A stretch of DNA of 32,013 nucleotides from Bordetella parapertussis (GCA_945887835.1 CAMCZQ010000017.1:1-32013); one strand, 5' to 3'. Numbered from the stretch's first letter, positions 7,376-17,025 are shown. Notes: a model not told the origin generated them from the sequence alone. Made by a program: numbers and translations.

Positions 7376-7960
7376 ATGCAAGCAAATATTCGTAGAATCG
7401 TGGTTCAAGTCGACGAGGTCTTGAGCGAAAACGGTCAGGTCGTCGCGCCTGCGACACGGCGCGCGTTAGCGATGGCTGTCATCGAGAACCCCTATGCTGG
7501 GCGTTACGTTGAAAATCTAGACGAACTCATCGCCATTGGTGAAGAATTGGGTGCCTTGCTTGGCCAACGCTGTGTGCAAGCCTTGGGCATCCAGCCCGCT
7601 CAAGCGCAAAGCTACGGCAAGGCGGCCATCGTGGGCGAGGCGGGTGAACTCGAACACGCGGCCGCACTTTTGCATCCAAAATTGGGCGCGCCCTTGCGCG
7701 TGGCGGTAGAAAAAGGCGCGGCACTTGTGCCGTCAAGCAAAAAAATGGGCGTGATGGGGACGGCGATTGATGTGCCGCTTGGGCATAAAGACGCGGCCTT
7801 CGTGCGTAGTCATTTTGACGCGATCGAGGCGCGCGTCACTGACGCGCCACGCGCGAACGAAATCGTTGTCTGTGTGGCGGTAACCGACAGTGGGCGTCCG
7901 AAGCCCCGTGTGGGTGGTTTGCAGCATCACGAAATGCTCGGAAAAGATGGTTTGCGTTAA
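7376..7960 (+). CDS. DUF1185 / 'amino acid synthesis' family protein
   Basis: A 194-aa protein recognised as the DUF1185 (PF06684, 'amino acid synthesis') family, of which a Bordetella structure is known but, to my knowledge, no function. Family-like stretches are IRRIVVQVDEVLSENG, the ENPYAGRY motif near residue 40, YGKAAIVGEAGELEHAAA in the middle, KMGVMGTAIDVPLGHKDAAFVRSHFD and a C-terminal GRPKPRVGGL. There is no signal peptide or membrane segment. I start it at ATG 7376, with AGGG just upstream and seven bases after the UPF0280 stop; an in-frame earlier GTG (7328) lies within the previous gene. Tight packing behind the reductase and UPF0280 genes points to a role in the same pathway, either catalytic (handling a reduced pyridine or formylglutarate) or as assembly partner. 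Confidence 0.8.
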   Translation: MQANIRRIVVQVDEVLSENGQVVAPATRRALAMAVIENPYAGRYVENLDELIAIGEELGALLGQRCVQALGIQPAQAQSYGKAAIVGEAGELEHAAALLHPKLGAPLRVAVEKGAALVPSSKKMGVMGTAIDVPLGHKDAAFVRSHFDAIEARVTDAPRANEIVVCVAVTDSGRPKPRVGGLQHHEMLGKDGLR

Positions 7961-7981
7961 TCCTTTATCTTTTTGAAAGCC

Positions 7982-7998
7982 AGGGCTCGCGCCCTTTT
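7982..7998 (+). terminator. Short hairpin with U-run before the transporter genes (possible attenuator)
   Basis: AGGGC TCGC GCCCT followed by TTT makes a 5-bp GC-rich stem with a short U-run between the DUF1185 gene and the solute-binding protein gene. The next start is only 15 bases on, so it more likely tunes expression or processing within one operon than ends transcription. Confidence 0.35.
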
Positions 7999-8012
7999 AA
8001 CCGGAGAGTAAG

Positions 8013-9227
8013 ATGAAACAGCACCGACTCAGTTGCTTTGTAAAACTCAGCGTCGCAGTAATGACCTTGCTCACTGCCTCGGCAGCTGTGTTGGCGCAAG
8101 GTGTCATCAAAATTGGCGAGATCAATAGCTACAAAGCCCAACCCGCGTTTCTTGAGCCCTATAAAAAGGGAATGGAACTCGCAATCGAGCAAATTAATGC
8201 CGCGGGTGGCTTGAACGGCAAAAAAGTCGAACTTATCACGCGCGACGACAACGCGAACCCGGGTGACGCTGTGCGGGTCGCCGAAGAATTAGTTTCGCGC
8301 GATCAGGTTGACGTCTTGACCGGTTCATTTTTGTCGCACATCGGTTTGGCGCTGACTGATTTCTCGAAACAAAAGAAAATGTTTTTTCTGGCCAGCGAAC
8401 CATTGACTGACAAGATAGTGTGGCAAAACGGCCATCGCTATACCTTTAGACTGCGCACCTCAACGTACATGCAGGTTGCGATGCTTGTGCCAGACGCGGT
8501 TGCAATGAAGAAAAAACGCTGGGCGATCGTGTATCCCAATTACGAGTACGGCCAGTCAGCAGTGGCGAGTTTTAAAGCCTTACTCAAAGCGGCACAACCC
8601 GATGTCGAGTTTGTAGCTGAACAGGCGCCACCGCTGGGTAAGCTTGATGCAGGCAGCGTTGTGCAAGCTTTGGCGGACGCTAAGCCCGATGCTATTTTCA
8701 ACGTTTTGTTCGGTGCAGACTTGGCCAAGTTCGTACGAGAAGGTAACACCCGCGGTTTGTTTAAAGACCGTGAAGTGGTGAGCTTATTAACCGGTGAACC
8801 CGAATACCTTGATCCACTTAAAGACGAGACCCCGAATGGCTGGTTAGTCACCGGATATCCTTGGTATGGCATCAAAACGCCAGAGCACGCCGCGTTTTTG
8901 AAAGCGTATCAAGATAAGTTTAAAGACTACCCGCGTTTAGGTTCGGTGGTGGGCTACAGCTCCATCATGTCGCTCGCAGCCGGCATCAAAAAAGCGCAAA
9001 GCACCGAGACCGAAAAGCTTGTGACAGCCTTTAAAGGCTTGAGTTTGATGACACCTTTTGGCCCGATTACTTACCGTCCCGAGGATCATCAGTCCACCAT
9101 GGGTAGTTTTGTTGGCCGCACCAAAAACGACGGCGGCAAAGGGGTCATGGTTGATTTTCGTTTCTTGGACGGCGCTCAGTTCTTACCTTCAGCTGCCGAG
9201 GTCAAAAAACTTCGTCCAGCAGAATAA
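8013..9227 (+). CDS. ABC transporter substrate-binding protein (LivK/Peripl_BP_6 type)
   Basis: A 404-aa periplasmic binding protein. The N-terminus is a signal peptide (KLSVAVMTLLTASAAVLAQG, cleavage probably near residue 29), followed by the type I fold of the branched-chain amino acid/amide binding proteins: IKIGEINSY, PYKKGMELAIEQINAAGGLNGKKVELITRDD and an AEELVSRDQVDVLTGSF segment. A GGAGAG ribosome binding site precedes ATG 8013. This family binds amino acids, amides and many aromatic or heterocyclic carboxylates. Enclosed between ring-degradation genes and the nicotinate hydroxylase genes, it most likely captures nicotinate, 6-hydroxynicotinate or a related pyridine. Specificity cannot be read from sequence. 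Confidence 0.9.
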   Translation: MKQHRLSCFVKLSVAVMTLLTASAAVLAQGVIKIGEINSYKAQPAFLEPYKKGMELAIEQINAAGGLNGKKVELITRDDNANPGDAVRVAEELVSRDQVDVLTGSFLSHIGLALTDFSKQKKMFFLASEPLTDKIVWQNGHRYTFRLRTSTYMQVAMLVPDAVAMKKKRWAIVYPNYEYGQSAVASFKALLKAAQPDVEFVAEQAPPLGKLDAGSVVQALADAKPDAIFNVLFGADLAKFVREGNTRGLFKDREVVSLLTGEPEYLDPLKDETPNGWLVTGYPWYGIKTPEHAAFLKAYQDKFKDYPRLGSVVGYSSIMSLAAGIKKAQSTETEKLVTAFKGLSLMTPFGPITYRPEDHQSTMGSFVGRTKNDGGKGVMVDFRFLDGAQFLPSAAEVKKLRPAE

Positions 9228-9259
9228 TGCTTCGCACTTGATTGCTGGTTGAGTTCTTG

Positions 9260-11152
9260 ATGGATTTATCTGGCTTTATCGTTCAGTTGCTCAATGGCCT
9301 GGCTGGGGCTTCGTCTCTCTTTTTGGTCTCGGCCGGGCTCTCGCTGATTTTTGGCGTCACGCGAATCGTGAACTTTGCTCACGGTTCGTTTTTTATGGTG
9401 GGCATTTATCTTGCCTACACCTTGGTCACACGCTTTGCTGACACGCTCGGCTTTTGGCCGGCGCTGCTAAGTGCGGCAGTGCTGGTGGGTGTGTTGGGTG
9501 CTCTGGTCGAGATCACCTTGATGCGCCGCATCTATCGTGCGCCCGAGCTTTTTCAGTTGTTAGCGACTTTTGCGCTGGTCTTAGTGATCAAAGACGCGGT
9601 GCTCTGGCTCTGGGGGCCCGAAGAGCTTCTTGGGCCGCGCGCGCCGGGTCTAAAAGCAGCGGTACAAATTTTAGGGCGTAGTTTTCCGACCTATGATTTG
9701 TTTTTAATTGTTGTGGGCCCCGTTTTATTGGGCTTGCTTTGGTTGTTACTCACGCGTACCCGCTGGGGAACGTTTATCCGGGCCGCGACACAAGATCGCG
9801 AGATGGTGGCGGCCCTTGGGGTCAATCAAGCTTGGCTGTTTACCAGTGTGTTCGCGTTGGGCGCTCTGTTGGCAGGTTTAGGCGGCGCCTTACAATTACC
9901 GCGCGAACCCGCCAGCCTTGAAATGGACTTAAATACCATTGGCGCGGCCTTTGTGGTGGTGGTGGTGGGGGGGATGGGGTCGATTCCTGGCGCGTTCATC
10001 GCGGCGCTATTGATCGCTGAACTCAAAGCCATTTGTATTTGGTTGGGCGTCGTGAATATATTTGGGACGGAGCTCTCATTTTCAAAACTCACGCTTGTTG
10101 TTGAGTTTTTGGTGATGGCGTTTGTGCTGGTGCTACGTCCCTGGGGTTTGCTGGGCAAGCCACAACCTCTGTCGCGCCACGCTGCGCACACCGAGGCGCC
10201 CTTACGTGCGCCCACACGTATGACCCTTGCACTGCAACTGGGGGCGGTGGTGTTGCTGGTGTTGCTGCCCTGGTTAACCTCGGCCTCGCCTTACTTCACC
10301 GTGTTAAGCATTGATCTGCTGGTGGCTGTGCTGTTTGCTACAAGCCTGCATTTTATTATGGGCCCCGGCGGCATGCATTCGTTTGGGCATGCAGCGTACT
10401 TTGGCTTAGGTGCATACGGCGCCGCTTTATTATTTAAAGCACTCGGTTTGCCGATGGAGTTTGCGCTGGTGCTCGCGCCACTTGTGGCTGGTTTGGGCGC
10501 TGTACTGTTTGGTTGGTTCAGCGTGCGTTTATCGGGTGTGTATTTGGCTATGCTGACGCTCGCCTTTGCTCAAATCACGTGGGCGGTGGTGTTTCAGTGG
10601 GACGCCTTCACCGGCGGGAGCAACGGCTTGACTGGGGTATGGCCAGCCCCGTGGTTGGCGAACAAACAACGCTATTACTTTTTGACTCTGACCTGCGTGG
10701 TGTTAAGCGTTTGGTGTCTCAGACGCCTGTTGTACGCCCCACTGGGTTACGCCATGCGTGCAGGCCGTGATTCACCGATGCGAGCCGATGCAATTGGTAT
10801 CGATGTGAAACGCGTGCAGTGGGTAGCGTTTGTCGTGGCGGGTATTTTTGCCGGTGTCGCTGGTGCGCTTTTCGCTTTTTCAAAAGGCAGTATTTCGCCC
10901 GAGACCTTGCACGTCAGCCGCTCAGTCGATGGTTTAGTGATGGTTTTGCTCGGAGGTATACAAACCTTGGCGGGCCCCATCGTGGGGGCAATCAGTTTTA
11001 CCTGGTTGCATGACGCGATCGCGCGCAATACAGAGTACTGGCGCGCAATGCTGGGCGGCATCATTTTGTTGCTTGTCTTATTGTTTCCGCAGGGCTTGGC
11101 AGGTTTTACCCGCAGTGTCAGCCAGCGCTTTTCTCCTAGGGGGCAAACGTGA
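9260..11152 (+). CDS. Fused ABC permease (LivH-LivM type)
   Basis: A 630-aa inner-membrane protein joining two permeases normally encoded apart. Residues about 1-290 are LivH-like (SLIFGVTRIVNFAHGSFFMVG near the start; AFVVVVVGGMGSIPGAFIAA near residue 240). Residues about 315-630 are LivM-like (GPGGMHSFGHAAYFGLGAYGAALLFKALG; TGGSNGLTG; GRDSPMRADAIGIDVKRVQW; VDGLVMVLLGGIQTLAGPIVGA). There are roughly 15-18 hydrophobic segments overall. I use ATG 9260; an in-frame TTG at 9242 is possible. The gene overlaps the ATPase gene by four bases (GTGA). It forms the translocation channel for the importer whose binding protein is encoded just upstream. Confidence 0.88.
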   Translation: MDLSGFIVQLLNGLAGASSLFLVSAGLSLIFGVTRIVNFAHGSFFMVGIYLAYTLVTRFADTLGFWPALLSAAVLVGVLGALVEITLMRRIYRAPELFQLLATFALVLVIKDAVLWLWGPEELLGPRAPGLKAAVQILGRSFPTYDLFLIVVGPVLLGLLWLLLTRTRWGTFIRAATQDREMVAALGVNQAWLFTSVFALGALLAGLGGALQLPREPASLEMDLNTIGAAFVVVVVGGMGSIPGAFIAALLIAELKAICIWLGVVNIFGTELSFSKLTLVVEFLVMAFVLVLRPWGLLGKPQPLSRHAAHTEAPLRAPTRMTLALQLGAVVLLVLLPWLTSASPYFTVLSIDLLVAVLFATSLHFIMGPGGMHSFGHAAYFGLGAYGAALLFKALGLPMEFALVLAPLVAGLGAVLFGWFSVRLSGVYLAMLTLAFAQITWAVVFQWDAFTGGSNGLTGVWPAPWLANKQRYYFLTLTCVVLSVWCLRRLLYAPLGYAMRAGRDSPMRADAIGIDVKRVQWVAFVVAGIFAGVAGALFAFSKGSISPETLHVSRSVDGLVMVLLGGIQTLAGPIVGAISFTWLHDAIARNTEYWRAMLGGIILLLVLLFPQGLAGFTRSVSQRFSPRGQT

Positions 11153-12717
11153 GCCTGCTGGTGGTAAAGGACCTGGGCAAGTCGTTTGGTGGCGTCAAGG
11201 CTGTTGACGGGATTTCGTTCGAGATTGACGCGGGCGAACTCTTGGCGCTGATCGGCCCGAACGGTGCCGGTAAATCGACTACCTTCAACATGGTCAACGG
11301 ACAACTCCAAGCGGAGCGCGGATCGATACAGTTTGACGGACAAGAACTGGTTGGACTCGCCCCTAGGCAGATTTGGCGCTTGGGAGTAGGTCGAACTTTT
11401 CAAATTGCCGAAACCTTTTCTTCGCTGACGGTTCTTGAAAATGTACAAATGGCCTTGCTGTCGCACGCGGGGCAGGTGTTTTCTTTTTTTAAGCCAGCGC
11501 GAGCGCATGAACGCCACCGCGCGCTTGAGTTGCTTGATCAAGTTGGTATGGCTTTGCAAGCAGAGCGCCCCTGCAGCGCGTTAGCCTACAGCGATGTCAA
11601 GCGCGTAGAGCTTGCCATTGCGCTGGCGAATTGCCCACGCTTATTGTTGATGGACGAGCCCACCGCAGGGATGGCACCCAAAGAGCGTCACGCGTTGATG
11701 ACGCTGACTAAAAAACTGGTCGTCGAGCAAAAGATTGCTGTACTGTTCACTGAGCACAGCATGGATGTGGTGTTCGCGCATGCCGATCGTTTGATTGTTT
11801 TAGCGCGAGGCCGCCTGATTGCGCAGGGCAAGGCCCAAGACATTCGCAGACACCCCAAGGTTCAAGAAGTATATTTTGGTGCTGGCACGACCTTCGAACA
11901 AGCAGTGGCCGCCGCACCGGTCTTAAACAACACGCCCGCCGCTCAGAGCAGCGCAGTCGGTGCCCAAACCGCGCTCGAGCCCGAGGTCATGGCATCCCCG
12001 CTTTTGTCGGTTGCAAGTTTGAACGCCTGGTACGGTGCCGCCCAGATTTTGTTTGACGTGAGTCTTCAGGTCAGGCGTGGTGAGGTCGTGGCTTTGATGG
12101 GGCGCAATGGTGCGGGCAAATCGACCACCATGAAAGCGTTGATGGGCTTGCTCGAAGCGCGCACCGGCACCGTGCATTTTATGGAACGCGATATTTCTAA
12201 AGAGGCGGCGCATCGGATCGCAGCCAGTGGCCTGGGCTATGTGCCTGAAGACCGTCGAATCTTTACCGATTTAACCGTGCTAGAAAATCTTGAGGTGGGG
12301 CGCCAGCCGTCTCGGCACTGGTCGGATGGCTCGCCTGCTCCCGCTTGGACCATTGAGCAATTATTTACCTTGTTTCCTAATCTGGGCGAGATGCCCCGGC
12401 GACCCGGCGGTCAGATGAGTGGCGGTGAGCAACAGATGTTAACGGTCGCGCGCAGTCTGATGGGCAATCCCTATCTGGTGCTGCTTGATGAACCCTCTGA
12501 GGGCGTTGCTCCGGTGATCGTCGAGCAGATGGTACAAATGATTTTGGCGTTAAAAAAACAAGGCGTGAGTATTTTGTTGTCTGAGCAAAACTTACACTTC
12601 GCACGCTTGGTGTGTGACAGAGCCTACGTGCTTGAAAAAGGGCAGATCCGTTTTAGTGGCAGTATGACCGAGCTCGAGGCCAATGAGCACGTCCGACAAA
12701 CCTACTTGAGCGTCTGA
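11149..12717 (+). CDS. Fused ABC ATPase (LivG-LivF type)
   Basis: A 522-aa protein with two complete ATPase domains in tandem. Domain 1 (about 1-245, LivG-like) has Walker A GPNGAGKS at 36-43, a Walker B LLLMDEPTAGMAP and a switch His (TEHSMD). Its signature region is unusual: SALAYSDVKRVELAIAL instead of a clear LSGGQ (LivG proteins often read LSYG). Domain 2 (about 285-522, LivF-like) has Walker A GRNGAGKS at 318-325, MSGGEQQML, and Walker B LVLLDEPSEGVAP. An Ala/Pro/Thr-rich linker (about 245-283) joins them. The GTG start at 11149 overlaps the permease stop and is preceded by AGGGGG. A single chain would supply both nucleotide-binding sites of the importer. Confidence 0.9.
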   Translation: MSLLVVKDLGKSFGGVKAVDGISFEIDAGELLALIGPNGAGKSTTFNMVNGQLQAERGSIQFDGQELVGLAPRQIWRLGVGRTFQIAETFSSLTVLENVQMALLSHAGQVFSFFKPARAHERHRALELLDQVGMALQAERPCSALAYSDVKRVELAIALANCPRLLLMDEPTAGMAPKERHALMTLTKKLVVEQKIAVLFTEHSMDVVFAHADRLIVLARGRLIAQGKAQDIRRHPKVQEVYFGAGTTFEQAVAAAPVLNNTPAAQSSAVGAQTALEPEVMASPLLSVASLNAWYGAAQILFDVSLQVRRGEVVALMGRNGAGKSTTMKALMGLLEARTGTVHFMERDISKEAAHRIAASGLGYVPEDRRIFTDLTVLENLEVGRQPSRHWSDGSPAPAWTIEQLFTLFPNLGEMPRRPGGQMSGGEQQMLTVARSLMGNPYLVLLDEPSEGVAPVIVEQMVQMILALKKQGVSILLSEQNLHFARLVCDRAYVLEKGQIRFSGSMTELEANEHVRQTYLSV

Positions 12718-12722
12718 GAGGT

Positions 12723-13235
12723 ATGGTGAACCCACCTAACTCGTCACCTTGCAGCCTGCTCGTCAATGGTCAGCAGCACGATCTGCTTTTATCAGGCGAA
12801 GCGTCGCTCATGCACGTGCTGCGTAACGATCTGGCCTTAAATAGCCCCAAGTACGGGTGTGGCCTAGGCCAGTGCGGTGCCTGTACGGTGTTAATCGACG
12901 GCGTTGCCGCGCGTGCGTGCGTGGTGCCAGCCCAAGAAGTGCAAGGCCGTGCGATCACCACGCTTGAAGGCCTGGGTTCGCGCACTCAATTGCATCCTGT
13001 GCAGCAAGCGTTTGTCGACGAACAGGCCGCGCAGTGTGGCTACTGCTTAAGCGGCATGATTCTGATGACGGTCTCTTTGTTGGCGCACACCCCTGAGCCA
13101 AGTGAGATCGAGATTCGTAACGCCCTGGCCGGTAATTTTTGTCGCTGCGGCACGCACGTTGAAATCCTAAGTGCGGTTAAGCGTGCAGCCCTGCTCATGC
13201 AAAAAGCAAAAGAGCACACCCATGGCACGCCTTAA
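12723..13235 (+). CDS. nicA: 2Fe-2S subunit of molybdenum hydroxylase (nicotinate dehydrogenase small subunit type)
   Basis: A 170-aa subunit with two [2Fe-2S] domains typical of the xanthine oxidase family. The N-terminal plant-ferredoxin-type cluster uses GCGLGQCGAC plus a later Cys (RACVV). The C-terminal helical domain supplies QCGYC and NFCRCG. It begins six bases after the ATPase gene, with GAGAGG upstream, and overlaps the large subunit gene by 14 bases. In the NicAB-type enzyme of Pseudomonas putida this subunit passes electrons from the molybdenum site to the haem part of NicB during hydroxylation of nicotinate to 6-hydroxynicotinate. Isoquinoline or aldehyde oxidoreductase small subunits look very similar; the nicotinate assignment rests on the three-haem partner and on neighbouring genes. 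Confidence 0.82.
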   Translation: MVNPPNSSPCSLLVNGQQHDLLLSGEASLMHVLRNDLALNSPKYGCGLGQCGACTVLIDGVAARACVVPAQEVQGRAITTLEGLGSRTQLHPVQQAFVDEQAAQCGYCLSGMILMTVSLLAHTPEPSEIEIRNALAGNFCRCGTHVEILSAVKRAALLMQKAKEHTHGTP

Positions 13236-16200
13236 CGACTTACGTACGCGCACAGATTTTTTAAAGGCGACCGGCGTCTTGCTGGTCGTGCGCGACCCTG
13301 CGCCCACGCCTGCGCCAGCAGTCGGCCAACCGGTCGCCGTGCCCAGCAACCCCGCTGAGGGTGTCGAACTTTTGTTGTCGCTTTGGCAAGATGGTCGAGT
13401 CACCGCCTTACACGGCCACGTTGATCTCGGGACTGGCTTACAAACCGCTTTTGCCCAAATCGTTGCCGAAGAGCTTGATGTCGCACTTGAGCAAGTCGAC
13501 GTGATCCTCGGCGACACCGCAACCGCGCCTAATCAAGGGCCCACCATTGCAAGTGGTTCGATACAAAACCATGCAGCGCCCCTGCGAGCCGCCGCGGCTC
13601 AAGCACGAAAGTATTTGCTTGAATTGGCGGCCACACGCCTGGGCGTGCCAGTCGGTCAACTCACGGTCGAGGCCGGCGTGGTGTCAAACCAGGGCCCAAA
13701 TCCAGACCCTAACTCAGACGCAGGCTTAACGCTTCGCTACGCTGATTTAGTGGCAGGGCAACGCATTCATCTCAAGCTTGAGTTGACGACGCCGGTCAAA
13801 GACCCCGCGACCTACCGCGTGGTCGGGCAATCCTCACCACGAGTTGACATCCCCGCCAAGGCGACCGGCGAGCTGGTGTTCGTGCACGACATGCGACTGC
13901 CCGGCATGTTGCACGGTCGGGTGATTCGTCCACCGTATGCGGGTGCCGATCACGGCGACTTTATTGGTAACTTGCTTGAGTCAGTCGACGAGTCGTCGAT
14001 CGCGCATATTCCAGGCGTTCGCGCGGTCGTGGTGATTCGGGATTTTGTTGGCGTGGTGGCAGAGCGTGAAGAGTTTGCTGAATTGGCGGCCAACACCTTG
14101 CGCGTGCATTGGAAACCTTGGGCCGGCTTGCCCGATCTGTCAAACATCGAACAAGCGTTGCGTAACAACCCAGCGACGCCGCGTCAGCTTGTCGATGAAG
14201 GAGATGTCGATCAGGCGCTTGCGCAGGCCGCGCAGTCGATGCCCCGCACCTACATCTGGCCCTATCAGATGCACGCGTCGATCGGCCCCTCGTGCGCCGT
14301 GGCAGAGTTCAACGCTGATCCGACCGCGCCGTTTGCTTTAACCGTTTGGGCGGGCACGCAAAACCCTCATGTGTTGCGTGCAGACTTGGCGCGCCTGACC
14401 GCGCTGCAAGATACCGCGATTGAAATCGTACGCATGGAAGCCTCGGGGTGCTATGGGCGCAATGGTGCGGACGACGTGGCGGCAGATGCTGTATTGCTGG
14501 CGCGTGCGGTCGGTGCGCCAGTGCGCGTGCAGCTGACACGTGAGCAAGAAAATCTTTGGGAGCCCAAGGGCGCGGCGCAATGGATGGATGTTCGCGGTGG
14601 CTTGCACGCAGACGGCTCGATCGCGGCCTATGATTTTTCAACGTCGTATCCTTCGAACGGTGCACCCACGCTTGCCTTGCTGCTCACTCGTACGCTTGAA
14701 CCCAACGCACAAGCGTATGAAATGGGTGATCGCACTGCGCGTCCACCTTACACCTTGCAAAATTTGCGCGTCACGGTTAATGATATGCCGCCCATTTTGC
14801 GCGCCTCATGGTTGCGCGGCGTGTCGGCGATGCCCAATTCCTTTGCTCACGAATCCTATATTGATGAGCTTGCGACGGCCGCTGGGGTCGATCCTCTGAC
14901 TTTTAGGTTGCGCTACCTCGATGATCCGCGTGCGCGTGAATTACTACAAGCGACGGCAACTAAGGCCGGTTGGAAAATACACGAGCAGCCGCAGCAGCAG
15001 GGAGCAGAAGGCGATATTTTGCACGGGCAGGGCATCGCGTGGGCGCGTTACGTTCACAGCAAGTGGCCCGGTTTCGGTGCCGCGTGGGCCGCCTGGATCG
15101 CTGATGTTGAGGTCAACAAGCGCACGGGTGAAGTACACGTCAAACGGGTGGTGGTGGGTCACGATGCTGGTTTAACAATTAATCCTGCCGGTGTTGAACA
15201 TCAAATTCATGGCAACGTGGTGCAGACCACCAGTCGCACCCTGCTTGAACAAGTACCAACCGAACGCGCGCGCAACACCGTGGCAACCCGTGAATGGGGT
15301 TCGTATCCAATTTTGAGTTTCAGGCAGGTGCCTGTCATCGAAGTGATGCAGATGCCCCGCCACAACGAACCCGCACTTGGGGCAGGTGAGTCAGCGTCGG
15401 TGCCTGGCACAGCCGCGATTGCCAATGCCATTTTCGATGCAACGGGTGTGCGTTTTAGGCAGCCGCCTTTTACCCCTGAGGTTGTGCGCGCGGCGTTGAA
15501 CCCGTTGCTGTATCAAGACGACTCAGCCACGCACGCCTCTGGCAAGCCTCAATTGGCGGTGCAAGCCTCAGACAAACTTCAGGTGGCATCGCGAACAAGT
15601 GACCCGCAGCTAACAGGCGCCGCGCGCCAACAGACAGATCACGCCGACGCACGTTGGCCGCGGCCGCGTGCGTGGTGGTTGCGCGCAGCGGCGTTGACGG
15701 GGGCGTTCGGCGTCACGCTGTTGGGCGCGACTGGGTCACTGTTTGGTCAGCGCACGTCGCTGGCGCCCCTCACGCCACAAACCACGCAACAAACCACAAC
15801 CTATTCGGCGGCAACGCTTGAGCGTGGTCGCGAGCTAGCAGCGCTAGGAAATTGCGTGACCTGTCATACCAGCGCGCAAGGTAAACCGAATGCTGGAGGC
15901 CTCGGGATTCCAACTCCTTTTGGCACGGTCTATAGCACCAACCTGACCCCCGACACACAAACGGGCATCGGCCTGTGGTCGCAGCAAGCGTTTAATCGCG
16001 CCATGCGTGAAGGCATCTCACGCGATGGGCATCACTTGTATCCGGCGTTTCCGTACACCTCGTTTACGCGCACGAGCGACGACGATCTGACTGCGCTTTA
16101 CGGCTGGCTGATGGCACAAGAGCCGGTGCGCCAGGCAACCCCTGAAACTAAGTTGGCGTTTCCTTTTAGTTTGCGTCCGTTAATGGCCTTTTGGAACGCG

Positions 16201-17025
16201 TTGTACTTAACGCCTGGGCCTGCCGCTCAGCCGCTACAAACTGAAGTCGAACGGTCACCCGCCTGGTTACGTGGGGATTATCTTGTGAATGGGTTGGGGC
16301 ATTGTTCGGCCTGTCACACCTCGCGCGACGCGTTGGGTGGTGAGCGCTCGGGCCTCGCCTACTTAAGTGGCGCTACCGTTGATGGCTGGCAGGCTCCGGC
16401 ACTCAATGCGCGCTCGCTCAGCCCCGTGCCCTGGACTGAAACAGCTTTTTACGACTATTTGCGCAATGGCTATAGCGCCGAGCATGGCAGTGCCTCAGGG
16501 CCGATGGCGCCGGTAATCAGGCAGCTGGCGCAAGTGCCTGATGAAGATATTGCTGCGATGGCGCATTATCTGGCGTCGTTTCAAGAGCCGGTGTCGGCGC
16601 AGGCCTTACCAGGGCAAACGACTCCAGCGGCGCAGGTCGCACAAACCTACGTTGCGCAGGCGGCGGCTCGCGAGCCCCTGTTACTGGGCCCCGCACAGCG
16701 TATGTTTCAGGCCGCCTGTGGGTCGTGTCACCACGACGGCGCTGGTCCGCGTTTGCTTGGAGTCAATGTCCCGCTTGCGCTCAGTACCGGCATGCACAGC
16801 GCGCAACCTGATAACGTGATTCGCGTGGTGCTTGAAGGGATCCGCAAGCCTGCTAACGAGCAAATCGGCTTTATGCAAGGTTTTGCCAAGCACTTTGACG
16901 ACCGGCAATTGACTGAGCTTGTGACTTATATGCGCAGTCGGTTTGCCCCCACTCAACCACCCTGGCAAGAGCTCGAACAGAAAATTGGGGTCATCCGCAT
17001 GTCGCCAAGCTTGCATTTACCGTAA
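13222..17025 (+). CDS. nicB: Molybdopterin-binding subunit with three c-type haem motifs (nicotinate dehydrogenase large subunit type)
   Basis: A 1267-aa fusion with NicB architecture. Residues about 1-770 form the molybdopterin-binding hydroxylase domains ([60 protein letters not shown]). A single hydrophobic segment (about 818-841, [19 protein letters not shown]) follows, then a cytochrome c region with CVTCH at 878-882, CSACH at 1028-1032 and CGSCH at 1166-1170. The implied topology is a cytoplasmic Mo site and a periplasmic haem domain, so hydroxylation electrons leave to the respiratory chain rather than to NAD. Start ATG 13222 ([10 protein letters not shown]) overlaps nicA by 14 bases. 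There is no FAD subunit gene. In P. putida NicAB hydroxylates nicotinate at C6; a related substrate such as isoquinoline is the alternative. Confidence 0.83.
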   Translation: MARLNDLRTRTDFLKATGVLLVVRDPAPTPAPAVGQPVAVPSNPAEGVELLLSLWQDGRVTALHGHVDLGTGLQTAFAQIVAEELDVALEQVDVILGDTATAPNQGPTIASGSIQNHAAPLRAAAAQARKYLLELAATRLGVPVGQLTVEAGVVSNQGPNPDPNSDAGLTLRYADLVAGQRIHLKLELTTPVKDPATYRVVGQSSPRVDIPAKATGELVFVHDMRLPGMLHGRVIRPPYAGADHGDFIGNLLESVDESSIAHIPGVRAVVVIRDFVGVVAEREEFAELAANTLRVHWKPWAGLPDLSNIEQALRNNPATPRQLVDEGDVDQALAQAAQSMPRTYIWPYQMHASIGPSCAVAEFNADPTAPFALTVWAGTQNPHVLRADLARLTALQDTAIEIVRMEASGCYGRNGADDVAADAVLLARAVGAPVRVQLTREQENLWEPKGAAQWMDVRGGLHADGSIAAYDFSTSYPSNGAPTLALLLTRTLEPNAQAYEMGDRTARPPYTLQNLRVTVNDMPPILRASWLRGVSAMPNSFAHESYIDELATAAGVDPLTFRLRYLDDPRARELLQATATKAGWKIHEQPQQQGAEGDILHGQGIAWARYVHSKWPGFGAAWAAWIADVEVNKRTGEVHVKRVVVGHDAGLTINPAGVEHQIHGNVVQTTSRTLLEQVPTERARNTVATREWGSYPILSFRQVPVIEVMQMPRHNEPALGAGESASVPGTAAIANAIFDATGVRFRQPPFTPEVVRAALNPLLYQDDSATHASGKPQLAVQASDKLQVASRTSDPQLTGAARQQTDHADARWPRPRAWWLRAAALTGAFGVTLLGATGSLFGQRTSLAPLTPQTTQQTTTYSAATLERGRELAALGNCVTCHTSAQGKPNAGGLGIPTPFGTVYSTNLTPDTQTGIGLWSQQAFNRAMREGISRDGHHLYPAFPYTSFTRTSDDDLTALYGWLMAQEPVRQATPETKLAFPFSLRPLMAFWNALYLTPGPAAQPLQTEVERSPAWLRGDYLVNGLGHCSACHTSRDALGGERSGLAYLSGATVDGWQAPALNARSLSPVPWTETAFYDYLRNGYSAEHGSASGPMAPVIRQLAQVPDEDIAAMAHYLASFQEPVSAQALPGQTTPAAQVAQTYVAQAAAREPLLLGPAQRMFQAACGSCHHDGAGPRLLGVNVPLALSTGMHSAQPDNVIRVVLEGIRKPANEQIGFMQGFAKHFDDRQLTELVTYMRSRFAPTQPPWQELEQKIGVIRMSPSLHLP

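Noticed and set aside
10747-11559. Long open frame (270 codons) on the minus strand opposite the permease and ATPase genes
   Set aside because: It lies fully antisense to well-supported ABC transporter genes, has no recognisable domain and no ribosome binding site, and its composition reflects the opposite strand.
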